From assembly GCA_020073015.1 (NCBI GenBank), contig JAIQFZ010000060.1:1-32833 (forward strand): a stretch of DNA of 32,833 nt. Reading direction: 5' to 3'. This document shows positions 15,543 to 24,033 of this stretch, one piece after another. The translations under genes were made by a program, and so were the position numbers. The notes beneath the pieces are model-generated. The model was not told the origin of the DNA and made no database searches. It was given only the letters and a program-made list of their open reading frames with translations. Position 1 is the first letter of the stretch, and every line of letters starts with the position of its first letter. The stretch is from Terriglobia bacterium (GTDB lineage Bacteria > Acidobacteriota > Terriglobia > Terriglobales > Acidobacteriaceae).

Positions 15543-17189
15543 CTATTTCTTGCTGACCTCGGTCAGTACGGCGTTCGCGGCCTGCTGCAGCAGCGGTGTC
15601 AGCACGTCTTCGCCGTCGGATTTCGCCTTGCCTTGCAGAGAGTTCTGCGCGCGCGGCGTAGTCTGTCCGGTGGGCACAAGCTGGTACTGCACGGTCACGT
15701 CGTCTTTGGACTTAATCTGACCGTTGAACCCGGAGAGCTGATTCATAGCCTGTTGTTGCGCCGACATGGCCGCGGCCGACGCGGCCGCACCCGCCGCCTG
15801 GGCCGCAACCGCACCACCCATTCCTCTTCCCATAGCTCCCATCGGAGTCATACTGGCCACGGGCGCCGCCATCTTCATGAACTTGCCAAAACCTCCACCT
15901 GAGCTGTGTTTCACGGCCACGCTGGAGAACAGGATGAAGTCGCACTGTTTTTGCTGAGCCTCGGCCTGGAGTTGCATCGCGATGTGGGAGTCGAGCGCAG
16001 CAATCTCGACCGCCGGGCCGCTCATAAGCGCGACCTCGGCGTTGCGGATTGGAGTGCTGTAGTCAACGCCCGCGTTGTTGCCTTGACCGAGTTGCGCGTC
16101 GGGCGGCGCCACCCCGATCCGAATCTTTCCCGGCGCCTTCGGCCCCAGGGCTTGCGGCGCAGCCACCGGCGCGCTGGCCGGTTGGTGGCCGCCCATGCCC
16201 GGCATGCCACCCATGTTCGGCATCCCACCCTGGGTAAATCCAAGCTGCGAGGCTTGCGCCAAGGCCTGCTGCTGCATCGCTAACTGCGTTGCAGGACCCG
16301 TCACCGGGTTCATCATTTGCGCCACGGACGGCATATTGGGCCGCGGATTCGCCTGCGGTTGCCCATACGAGGCGGGCGGGGCGACCATGCCCCCCTGGGC
16401 GGATTGGGTCGCTTGCGGCGCGCCATTGAGTTCGGCCAGCGTGTTCACTTGCCGGTATCCCGCAGGCACGTCAAACATATCCTTGGGAAGTTCCTGCTTG
16501 GTGAGTTCTGAAACCCGGGTGGTCACCGTAGTCGTGGTGCCGTCCGGGTTCGGCATGGTGATGTCTTCCTGCAGGGGGTATCCAATCTTGCCGCTGCCCA
16601 CGCGGCGCGCAACCACCGTGTCATGGCAACCCGTCCCCTGCTGCACGGGCGGGGCAACCGTGGCGCAACTGGCCTGCTCCTTGGAGATGTCGGCGAACCA
16701 GCCATCGATGTCGAACGACTGGCGCACCTGCGTGCAGGCATCCTGCGAAGGCTCCTGCACGACTTTGGCTTTGATGTGTCGTGCCTGGTAGCCGTACAGG
16801 ACCTTGCGCTCGCCGGTGTCAGTGATCGTAGTGGTGACGGTGACCTTCCCTCCCGCGGCTTCCGTGGCTGGCGCGCCGGTAGCCAGCGCCGCAGCTCTGG
16901 CGGCATTCTCGTCCTGGGGATCACCGGTGGAAAGGTAAGTCTGGGCCTGTTCGTTCAAGGTCAGTGTGCGCCTGAGGTCGCACTGCCTCAGCGTGATCGT
17001 GCTTCCGTTGGGTCCTTGACTCACGCTGCGCTCGCGCGCGCCCTTGATGGACGACTCAGTCGTGGAGACGACGTACCCTCCAACCGAGATATTCTTCTTG
17101 ATGTGCAGATCCTGGGCTTGGGCTGTGATGGCAAAGAGCACGGCCAACGCCAAAACAACACCGACACAACCGCGGGTAGACTTCGTCAT
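15543..17189 (-). CDS. Secreted protein of unknown function with low-complexity middle and glycine-zipper-like segment
   Basis: This 548-aa protein has a signal peptide (cleavage near TAQAQ, residue 25). Residues about 27-245 form a beta-rich domain with paired cysteines (QCDLRRTLTL, KEQASCATV, QGTGCHDTV) that recalls DUF4412-type lipoprotein domains; this resemblance is weak. Residues about 255-345 are low complexity, rich in Gln, Pro, Met and Gly (GGMPNMGGMPGMGGHQ). A second domain, about 355-450, begins KIRIGVAPPDAQLGQG and includes CDFILFSSVAVKHSS. An Ala/Gly/Met-rich hydrophobic segment (GAMGRGMGGAVAAQAAGAA) resembles a glycine zipper that could insert into a membrane. It ends with a VQYQLVPTGQ strand region. 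AGGAGAG precedes the ATG. It is divergent from the sigma-kinase operon, 413 bases away. The function is not recognised. Confidence 0.75.
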   Translation of the reverse strand: MTKSTRGCVGVVLALAVLFAITAQAQDLHIKKNISVGGYVVSTTESSIKGARERSVSQGPNGSTITLRQCDLRRTLTLNEQAQTYLSTGDPQDENAARAAALATGAPATEAAGGKVTVTTTITDTGERKVLYGYQARHIKAKVVQEPSQDACTQVRQSFDIDGWFADISKEQASCATVAPPVQQGTGCHDTVVARRVGSGKIGYPLQEDITMPNPDGTTTTVTTRVSELTKQELPKDMFDVPAGYRQVNTLAELNGAPQATQSAQGGMVAPPASYGQPQANPRPNMPSVAQMMNPVTGPATQLAMQQQALAQASQLGFTQGGMPNMGGMPGMGGHQPASAPVAAPQALGPKAPGKIRIGVAPPDAQLGQGNNAGVDYSTPIRNAEVALMSGPAVEIAALDSHIAMQLQAEAQQKQCDFILFSSVAVKHSSGGGFGKFMKMAAPVASMTPMGAMGRGMGGAVAAQAAGAAASAAAMSAQQQAMNQLSGFNGQIKSKDDVTVQYQLVPTGQTTPRAQNSLQGKAKSDGEDVLTPLLQQAANAVLTEVSKK

Positions 17190-17602
17190 AAATCTCTCCT
17201 GGAATATCAGAAAATTCCTAAAATCACTCTGGTTCCGCTTGCAGACAGCGTCGGCGCGGAATCAATTTGGTTTGCACACCTGATCTCGGGATACGGGTGC
17301 ACCTTCCCCAGGCCACCCGTCTCCAGTCAAGCAACTGCCCAGATACAAGCCAGAAAGTGGGTTGGTTCCGTTTTTCTTCGTCGTGAAATCGCACCGGAGG
17401 TACCCGTTTTCAAGCCGCTTCCCTACTTACTCATGTGAGAAACAGCAAAGAATTGGCTCAACAAATCTCCCCTTTCATTGCATTGGAGAGGAGCGAGGCG
17501 GTAACTCATGTATTTTCAGTGTCTTGACATGTAATTCGCGAGCGGATAAGCTTCCACGCAAGAGCGCCATCCCCCAGGCGCGATGGGCGGACCCACGAAC
17601 TC
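17190..17602. promoter_or_regulatory. Divergent control region upstream of the sigma-kinase operon
   Basis: This is 413 bases without a gene, shared by the minus-strand 548-aa gene and the plus-strand sigma factor. A perfect -35, TTGACA, lies at 17524-17529 on the plus strand. A weak -10 candidate, TAAGCT, sits at 17547-17552 (17-base spacing, three of six bases match). It would give a leader of about 45 bases before the TTG start at 17603. I see nothing else that can be supported. Confidence 0.4.
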
Positions 17603-18181
17603 TTGCACGGCGAATCTCCCAGTCCGGTTACGCAGCTGTTAGTCCGCTGGAGGGCTGGCGACCACGAGGCGCTCGAAGCCTTGATGCCGCTCGTCTACGA
17701 TGAACTGCGCCGCCTGGCGCACCACTATTTGCGCCAGGAGCGAAGCGATCACACCCTACAGAGCACGGCTCTGGTGCATGAGGCTTACTTGCGTCTGGCC
17801 GGACAGAACCCGCCCCAATGGCAGAACCGCGCTCATTTCTTTGGGATCGCGGCCCATCTGATGCGGCAGATCCTGGTGGAATATGCCCGCAGCCGGGGAA
17901 CCGCCAAACGGGGCGCGAACGCTCCCCGATTGGCATTGGATGTGGCTGCGGCTCTTCCTCAGCAAACCGATGTTGACGTGGTAGCGCTGGACCGAGCCCT
18001 GCAGGAACTCTCCGAACTGGACGCCCAGCAGGGCCGTATCGTCGAGTTGCGCTTCTTTGCGGGCCTGACGATCGAGGACACCTCCGAAGTCCTGGGCGTT
18101 TCTCCCGCGACCGTGAAACGCGACTGGACGACCGCGCGCGCCTGGTTGTACCGTGCCATGACCGGAGAAGCGCGGCTATGA
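17603..18181 (+). CDS. ECF-like RNA polymerase sigma factor, kinase-associated type
   Basis: This 192-aa sigma factor is of the ECF-like group (TIGR02999 type) common in acidobacteria and planctomycetes and often encoded next to Ser/Thr kinases. Region 2 spans about residues 8-75, with LLVRWRAGDHEALEALMPLVYDELRRLAHHYL and LQSTALVHEAYLRL. Next comes the group-typical FFGIAAHLMRQILVEYARSR. Region 4 (about 125-185) is LSELDAQQGRIVELRFFAGLTIEDTSEVLGVSPATVKRDW, a helix-turn-helix. The proposed start is TTG 17603, because an ATG at 17583 is in another frame; the exact start is uncertain. Its stop overlaps the first kinase start as ATGA, so the two are translationally coupled. No anti-sigma is encoded nearby, so control may be by phosphorylation, as known for other members. 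Confidence 0.93.
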   Translation: MHGESPSPVTQLLVRWRAGDHEALEALMPLVYDELRRLAHHYLRQERSDHTLQSTALVHEAYLRLAGQNPPQWQNRAHFFGIAAHLMRQILVEYARSRGTAKRGANAPRLALDVAAALPQQTDVDVVALDRALQELSELDAQQGRIVELRFFAGLTIEDTSEVLGVSPATVKRDWTTARAWLYRAMTGEARL

Positions 18182-21099
18182 ACTCCGAGCGGTGGCAACA
18201 GGTCAAGCAGTTGCTGGAGGAAGCGATTGCGCTCGACGTCTCGGAACGCCGGCCGTATCTGGATCGCGCGTGCGCCGCGGATGGTGAACTCCGGAACGAA
18301 GTCGAATCCCTTCTCTCCTCGCACGAACAGGCCGGAACCGGCTTCCTGAAGTCACCGGCGATCGATCTGACTTCTGCTCCACCCGTCCCGACGCGCCCCG
18401 GCGGCCGAATCGGCCCCTACCAGATCGTCGCCGAAATCGGGCACGGGGGAATGGGCGACGTGTACGGCGCCTTCCGCGCAGATGGCCAGTACGAGAAGCA
18501 GGTCGCCATCAAGATCGTTCGTCGTGGTTCCGACACTCGCTCGGTGCTGGAACGTTTCTTCAAAGAACGCCAAATCCTGGCCTCACTCGACCATCAAAAC
18601 ATTGCGCGCCTGCTGGATGGAGGCACGACCGAGGATGGCGTGCCCTACCTGGTCATGGAACTGATCGAAGGTGAGCCCATCGACCAGTATTGTGACGCAC
18701 ACGAGCTGACCATCACGCAGCGGCTGGAAATTTTCCGCCAGATCTGCTCCGCGGTGCAGTATGCCCACCAGCGCCTGGTGATCCACCGTGACATCAAGCC
18801 GAGCAACATTCTCGTCACCGCAGATGGCATCCCGAAGCTTCTCGATTTCGGCATTGCCAAAATCTTGGATCCGTCGGGTACGGCGCAGACCACCATCACC
18901 ATGGCGATGACTCCGGAATACGCCAGTCCGGAACAAGTGCGCGGAGAGGCCATCACTACGGCCACAGACGTGTACTCGCTAGGGGTCGTCCTCTACCAGT
19001 TGCTGACTGGGTATTCACCTTATGGCGGTACCACCAGCACCCCCCACGAGTTGGCCCGCGCCATATGTGAACACGAACCAGAGCGCCCCAGCACAGCGAT
19101 CCTAAAAACGGAGGCCCGTTCCAGTGGCGAGCGCGTGCCCACCGTACCCCAGGCCGCCGGCCACGCGCGCGAACGATCTCCGGCGCGACTTCGCCGGCGC
19201 CTGGCGGGCGACCTCGATAACATCGTGCTCAAGGCGATGCGCAAGGAGCCGCAGCGGCGCTACGCATCGGTCGAGCAATTTGCGGAGGATATCCGCCGTC
19301 ACTTGGAAGGGCTGCCCGTCACAGCCGCTCCCGATTCGCTCGGATATCGGGTGAGTAAGTTCGTGCGGCGGCACAGCGTCGGCGTGGCCGCCACTGCGCT
19401 GATCGTACTCACGGTGCTCGGAGGTGTGACCGCGACCGTGCGCGAGGCTCAGATCGCTCGTGCGCAGCGGACACGGGCGGAAAAACGCTTCAACGATGTC
19501 CGCAAGCTGGCCAATTCGCTGATGTTCGACATTCATGATTCCGTAGCGAACCTGCCCGGCTCGACTCCAGCACGCAAGCTGATCGTACAGAATTCACTCG
19601 AATACCTTGACAGCCTGGCGCAGGAATCCAGCGGCGATCCTTCCCTGCAACGGGAACTAGCCACGGCCTATGAGAAGGTAGGCGAGGTTCAAGGAGACAT
19701 TGTCACGGCCAACTTGGGGGACACGGCCGGAACCCTGGCCAGTTACCGCAAGGCGCTGGCAATCCGCCGGGCCGTCGCCCAAGCGAATCCGGGGAGTGTG
19801 GAGGATCGCATTGCACTGGGCGGGAGTCTTCGTCATCTATGCCGTTTCCAACTCGAAGCGATCGGAGATCTCGCGTCTGCTCTCGAGAGTTGTCAGCAGG
19901 CTGTCGCCGCCACCGCGGCCGCCCTTCAGTTGGACCCTGCCAATCAGAAAGGGCGTGAGGAACTCATTGAAGACTACACGGACTTGGGGTCGGTCCAGAG
20001 CGGCAATGGAACGGGTGGCAATCTGAATGATCCCGCAGCGGGTCTGGAAAGTTATCGCCAAGCGCTGGCGGTTGCCGAACAATTGGCCAAGGACGCGCCC
20101 TCGGACCTGGGCCGGAAACGACTCTTGGCTACGCTTGAAGGACAGACTGCCGACAGCTTGCTGGAAACGGGCGAGCGAGTCGAAGCCCTGCGCCATTTCC
20201 AGCAAGCGCGCGCCATCTTTGAGCAGTTGGCTGCCAGCGATAGCATCGCCCGTCTCAACTCGGTGGTGGTCCTGCACTATATCGGCGACGTGTTCGTCGT
20301 CGACGAAAAGTTTTCTGACGCGCACGCGTACTACTCGAAAGAGTTGGAGCTGGCATCGTCTATTTCTGCGGCGGATCCAAAGAACATCGCCGGCCGGATG
20401 CTGTTGGCCGGAGCCAACATCAATCTCGGGTACTGCCTGGTGGAAATGAATCGCGTCCGCGAAGGCATCACGCGGCTGAATCTCGCCCTTGGGCAGATGA
20501 ATGAACTGCTGAAAACCTCGGGCGCTCACCAAGTTCAAACCGATATCGCGCTGGCCGAAGTTTTCCTGGGACAGGGCTACGAGCACCTCAACGATAGTGC
20601 CAGCGCCTTCCGCCATTACTCGCAAGCGTTCGAGACCTATTCCGCCATCACCCGCGCCGATCCCAAGGATGCTGGCATACGGGTCAACCTCGCTCAACTC
20701 TATGACCGCTTTGGCGGCGTCTACGTCAAGTCAGGAGACACGACCAAGGCTGAGGCCCAGTATCGCCAGGCGCTGGAGATTGCGGACTCTCTGGTCTCTG
20801 CCTCCCCCCGCAATGTCGAGGCCCTCTATGCGCAAGCGAATACCTACGCTGGTCTGGGAGACCTCTCGATAGCGCTAGCTCAGACGGTTCCCAGGGGACC
20901 GGTACGATCCAAGCACACCGCCGATGCCCAGGATTGGTACACCAAGAGCTTGAGCACCTGGCAAAAAGTCCTTAATCCTTCTCGTATCAGTCCAAAAGGT
21001 TTCGAAGTGCACAGTCCAAGCGAGGTTGCTCGCCGACTGTCCGAATGTAAAGCGGGGCTCGCGCCCGCTAACAAGCCGGTCGTGAATCGCGCGCCATGA
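18178..21099 (+). CDS. Membrane Ser/Thr protein kinase with C-terminal TPR sensor (kinase 1 of 3)
   Basis: This 973-aa receptor-type kinase starts in an ATGA overlap with the sigma factor. An N-terminal segment (about 1-70, ERWQQVKQLLEEAIALD ... EVESLLSSHEQAGTGFL) is shared by all three paralogs. The Hanks kinase domain (about 81-375) has GHGGMG (88-93), K112 (VAIKIV), E130, HRDIKPSN (203-210), DFG (223-225) and the APE-equivalent YASPEQ (about 248-253), so it should be active. A single transmembrane helix lies at about 401-421 (VGVAATALIVLTVLGGVTATV). Residues about 430-970 are helical with TPR-like repeats (for example SYRKALAIRRAVAQANP), expected outside the membrane as a sensor or scaffold. 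The C-terminus WYTKSLSTWQKVLNPSRISPKGF is also shared. Substrates are unknown; the adjacent sigma factor is a reasonable guess. Confidence 0.95.
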   Translation: MNSERWQQVKQLLEEAIALDVSERRPYLDRACAADGELRNEVESLLSSHEQAGTGFLKSPAIDLTSAPPVPTRPGGRIGPYQIVAEIGHGGMGDVYGAFRADGQYEKQVAIKIVRRGSDTRSVLERFFKERQILASLDHQNIARLLDGGTTEDGVPYLVMELIEGEPIDQYCDAHELTITQRLEIFRQICSAVQYAHQRLVIHRDIKPSNILVTADGIPKLLDFGIAKILDPSGTAQTTITMAMTPEYASPEQVRGEAITTATDVYSLGVVLYQLLTGYSPYGGTTSTPHELARAICEHEPERPSTAILKTEARSSGERVPTVPQAAGHARERSPARLRRRLAGDLDNIVLKAMRKEPQRRYASVEQFAEDIRRHLEGLPVTAAPDSLGYRVSKFVRRHSVGVAATALIVLTVLGGVTATVREAQIARAQRTRAEKRFNDVRKLANSLMFDIHDSVANLPGSTPARKLIVQNSLEYLDSLAQESSGDPSLQRELATAYEKVGEVQGDIVTANLGDTAGTLASYRKALAIRRAVAQANPGSVEDRIALGGSLRHLCRFQLEAIGDLASALESCQQAVAATAAALQLDPANQKGREELIEDYTDLGSVQSGNGTGGNLNDPAAGLESYRQALAVAEQLAKDAPSDLGRKRLLATLEGQTADSLLETGERVEALRHFQQARAIFEQLAASDSIARLNSVVVLHYIGDVFVVDEKFSDAHAYYSKELELASSISAADPKNIAGRMLLAGANINLGYCLVEMNRVREGITRLNLALGQMNELLKTSGAHQVQTDIALAEVFLGQGYEHLNDSASAFRHYSQAFETYSAITRADPKDAGIRVNLAQLYDRFGGVYVKSGDTTKAEAQYRQALEIADSLVSASPRNVEALYAQANTYAGLGDLSIALAQTVPRGPVRSKHTADAQDWYTKSLSTWQKVLNPSRISPKGFEVHSPSEVARRLSECKAGLAPANKPVVNRAP

Positions 21100-24014
21100 A
21101 CCAGGACCGGTGGCAGCGGGTCAAGCAGTTGCTGGACGAAGCAATTGCGTTCGATGCCGCGGAACGCCCGACTTTCCTCGCTCAGGCCTGTGATGGGGAC
21201 GCCGAGTTGCGGCGTGAGGTTGAATCCCTGCTTGCCTCTCACGAACAGGCGGGCACCGGATTCCTGAACACTCCGGCCGCCAATCTGAAGTCAGCTGCGG
21301 TGGCGCCGGCCACAACCCGCGCCGGCCGGCGCATCGGCGTCTACCAGATTGGCGAGCAGATCGGCCACGGCGGCATGGGTGAGGTGTACCGCGCGGTCCG
21401 CGCCGATGGCCAGTACACCAAAGAAGTCGCCGTGAAACTGGTGCGCGGCGGCTTCGACTCGGTGTCTGTTCTGGAACGCTTCCGCAACGAACGGCAGATT
21501 CTCGCCACCCTCGATCATCCCAACATCGCCCGGTTGCTCGACGGCGGCACCACCGACGACGGCATTCCTTACCTGGTCATGGAGCTGATCGAGGGCACGC
21601 GGATCGACTTGTATTGCGACGATCACGGACTCTCCGTCACCGAGCGGCTGCAGTTGTTCCGCCAAGTGTGCGCGGCCGTGCAGTACGCGCATCAACGGCT
21701 GGTGATCCATCGCGACATCAAGCCCAGCAACATCCTGGTGACTCAAGAAGGCGCGCCCAAGCTGCTGGACTTCGGCATCGCGAAAATTCTGGATCCCGCC
21801 GGCGCTGGCGCGGAGACCACGCTGGCGCGGCCGATGACGCCGGAGTATGCCAGCCCGGAACAAATCCTCGGCGAGCCCATCACGACCGCCAGTGATGTTT
21901 ACTCGCTGGGCGTGGTGCTCTACCAGTTGCTGACCGGCCGTTCGCCCTATTCGGCCGAAACGCGCAGTTCGCACGAACTGGCTCGGGCAGTATGTGAGAG
22001 CGATCCGGGCCGGCCCAGCACGGTGGTGCTCAAGCCGCAGCCGGCTCGCGGCGACGATCAGCCCGAACCGCTCACTCCGGAGCAAGTCAGCAGATCGCGA
22101 GAAGGCTCTCCGGCAAAACTGCGCCGCCGCCTGGCGGGGGACATCGACAACATTGTGCTGATGGCACTGCGCAAGGAGCCGCAGCGGCGCTACTCGTCCG
22201 TGGAGCAGTTTGGGGAAGACGTCCGGCGTCATCTGGAAGCGTTGCCCGTGACGGCCACGAAAGGGTCGTGGAGATACCGGGCAGGAAAGTTTGTGCAGCG
22301 GCACAAGGTCGGAATGGCGGCGACCGTAATCGTGCTGCTGGCGGTGCTGGGCGGAGTCGCGGCAACCGTGCGCGAGGCGCGCATCGCATCTGAAAACCAG
22401 CGCAAAGCCGAAAAACGGTTTAACGACGTCCGCAAACTGGCAAATTCGCTCATGTTCGAAATCCACGATTCGATCGAGGGTGTGCCAGGAACGACTGCGG
22501 CTCGCAGGCTGATTGTGCAGCGATCCCGGGAATATCTGGACAGCCTGGCACAGGAGGCAACGGGCGACGTCTCTCTGCAGCGGGAACTCGCCTCCGCCTA
22601 TGAGAAGTTGGGAAATGTCCAGGGTGACATGTATGGATCGAGTCTTGGTGACGCAGCCGGAGCACTGCAGAGCCTACAGAAGGCGCTGGCCATGCGCCAA
22701 GCGATCGCGAGCGCCAATCCGCACAATGTTGAGGATCTGGTCGCTCTGGCACGCACCTATCATGAAACCGGTCGAGTGCAGTGGTTTTCGCTGGGCGGCA
22801 CCAAAGAAGGCCTGCAGAGTTTGCAGCAAGCGGTCGTGACCGCGGAATCCGCGGTTCACATTGATTCTGAGAATATCAGCGCTGTCGAGACTTTGGCGCG
22901 AGGATATCAATATCTGGGGGATATTCAAGGAGGCAGCGGCCTGCGGGGAGGCACAGCCGACCTCCACGACGCGCTGGAAAACCACCGTAAGGCACTGCCC
23001 CTGTTGCAGCGGGTGGCGGATGCCACTCCCTCCGACCCGGAGAAAACGTACCTTCTCTCCAGAGCAACGCTCGGCGTTGGGGACGATTATGTGCGAACGG
23101 GTGATGCCGCGCTAGCGCTGAAATACTACCTGAGGGCGGAGGAAATCCTCCGACCGGTGGCGGAGAAAGCCAACAACGCCGTGTACGGACGAGGATTCGC
23201 CGTGTGTCATACCCGTATCGGAGATGCCTTGCTGATGATCGGGCGCCCGGCCGAAGCGCTGTCGCACTACCGACAGGAATGGCAAATCCTGCAGCCGCTG
23301 GCGGCCGCTGACGCGAAAGATATGGTGGTTCAGTCTACGTTTACAACTTCCGAAGGAGATATCGGGCACGCCATGGTGGAGGCCGGACAAGTGGAACAGG
23401 GGAAGGCGACTCTTCTGAGGGCGATGGCAAAAACAACCGCATTGGCGAAGGCTGTCGGCGATTCTTATTCACGGGCTTTGCTTGCGAGCACAGCGGCCCT
23501 GGTCGGCGAGGCATTCGAGCGAGGTGGAGATGCCACCACGGCTCAACGGTACTATGCGCAAGCCCTGGACCTTTACCTGGCCACAGCGTCCGACGACAAG
23601 GCCGACATGGAGGACGCCGTCAACGTTGTGATCATGCGTAACCATCTGGGTGGCGCCCACCTGAAGGCGGGAAAAGCGGCGGCGGCCCTGGAAGACTATC
23701 GGAAGGCGTTAGCAGGCGAAGAGTCGCTGGCTGCCTCCAGCCCAAACAACATCGAGACGCTTTATGCACAGGCCGACACCTACGCGGGTCTGGGAGATGC
23801 TTCAGTCGCCCTTGCCCGGCACAGCTTAAGCGCAGCGGAACGATTCAGACGAAGGGTTGAAGCGCGGGACTGGTACACCAAGAGCTTGAGCACGTGGCAG
23901 AGAATCCCTAACCCCGGCCACGTCAGCCCCAATCTGTTCCGGGTGAGCAACCCGCGCGAGGTGGCCCGCCGCTTGTCAGAGTGCAATCTTAGCCTGGCAC
24001 GAGCTGAACGATAG
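21096..24014 (+). CDS. Membrane Ser/Thr protein kinase with C-terminal TPR sensor (kinase 2 of 3)
   Basis: This 972-aa paralog of kinase 1 has the same plan, and its ATG overlaps the kinase 1 stop. The kinase domain has K114 (VAVKLV), HRDIKPSN (205-212), D225 of DFG and YASPEQ, all intact. The transmembrane helix is at about 405-425 (VGMAATVIVLLAVLGGVAATV). The outer TPR region (about 430-960) differs far more from kinase 1 than the kinase domain does, which suggests different signals feeding similar catalytic domains. The kinase half is closer to kinase 3 than to kinase 1, even at the nucleotide level (for example GCCGATGGCCAGTACACCAA). Tandem duplication followed by sensor divergence is the likely history. 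Confidence 0.95.
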   Translation: MNQDRWQRVKQLLDEAIAFDAAERPTFLAQACDGDAELRREVESLLASHEQAGTGFLNTPAANLKSAAVAPATTRAGRRIGVYQIGEQIGHGGMGEVYRAVRADGQYTKEVAVKLVRGGFDSVSVLERFRNERQILATLDHPNIARLLDGGTTDDGIPYLVMELIEGTRIDLYCDDHGLSVTERLQLFRQVCAAVQYAHQRLVIHRDIKPSNILVTQEGAPKLLDFGIAKILDPAGAGAETTLARPMTPEYASPEQILGEPITTASDVYSLGVVLYQLLTGRSPYSAETRSSHELARAVCESDPGRPSTVVLKPQPARGDDQPEPLTPEQVSRSREGSPAKLRRRLAGDIDNIVLMALRKEPQRRYSSVEQFGEDVRRHLEALPVTATKGSWRYRAGKFVQRHKVGMAATVIVLLAVLGGVAATVREARIASENQRKAEKRFNDVRKLANSLMFEIHDSIEGVPGTTAARRLIVQRSREYLDSLAQEATGDVSLQRELASAYEKLGNVQGDMYGSSLGDAAGALQSLQKALAMRQAIASANPHNVEDLVALARTYHETGRVQWFSLGGTKEGLQSLQQAVVTAESAVHIDSENISAVETLARGYQYLGDIQGGSGLRGGTADLHDALENHRKALPLLQRVADATPSDPEKTYLLSRATLGVGDDYVRTGDAALALKYYLRAEEILRPVAEKANNAVYGRGFAVCHTRIGDALLMIGRPAEALSHYRQEWQILQPLAAADAKDMVVQSTFTTSEGDIGHAMVEAGQVEQGKATLLRAMAKTTALAKAVGDSYSRALLASTAALVGEAFERGGDATTAQRYYAQALDLYLATASDDKADMEDAVNVVIMRNHLGGAHLKAGKAAAALEDYRKALAGEESLAASSPNNIETLYAQADTYAGLGDASVALARHSLSAAERFRRRVEARDWYTKSLSTWQRIPNPGHVSPNLFRVSNPREVARRLSECNLSLARAER

Positions 24015-24033
24015 TTAAGAGAGGACGGGTAGC

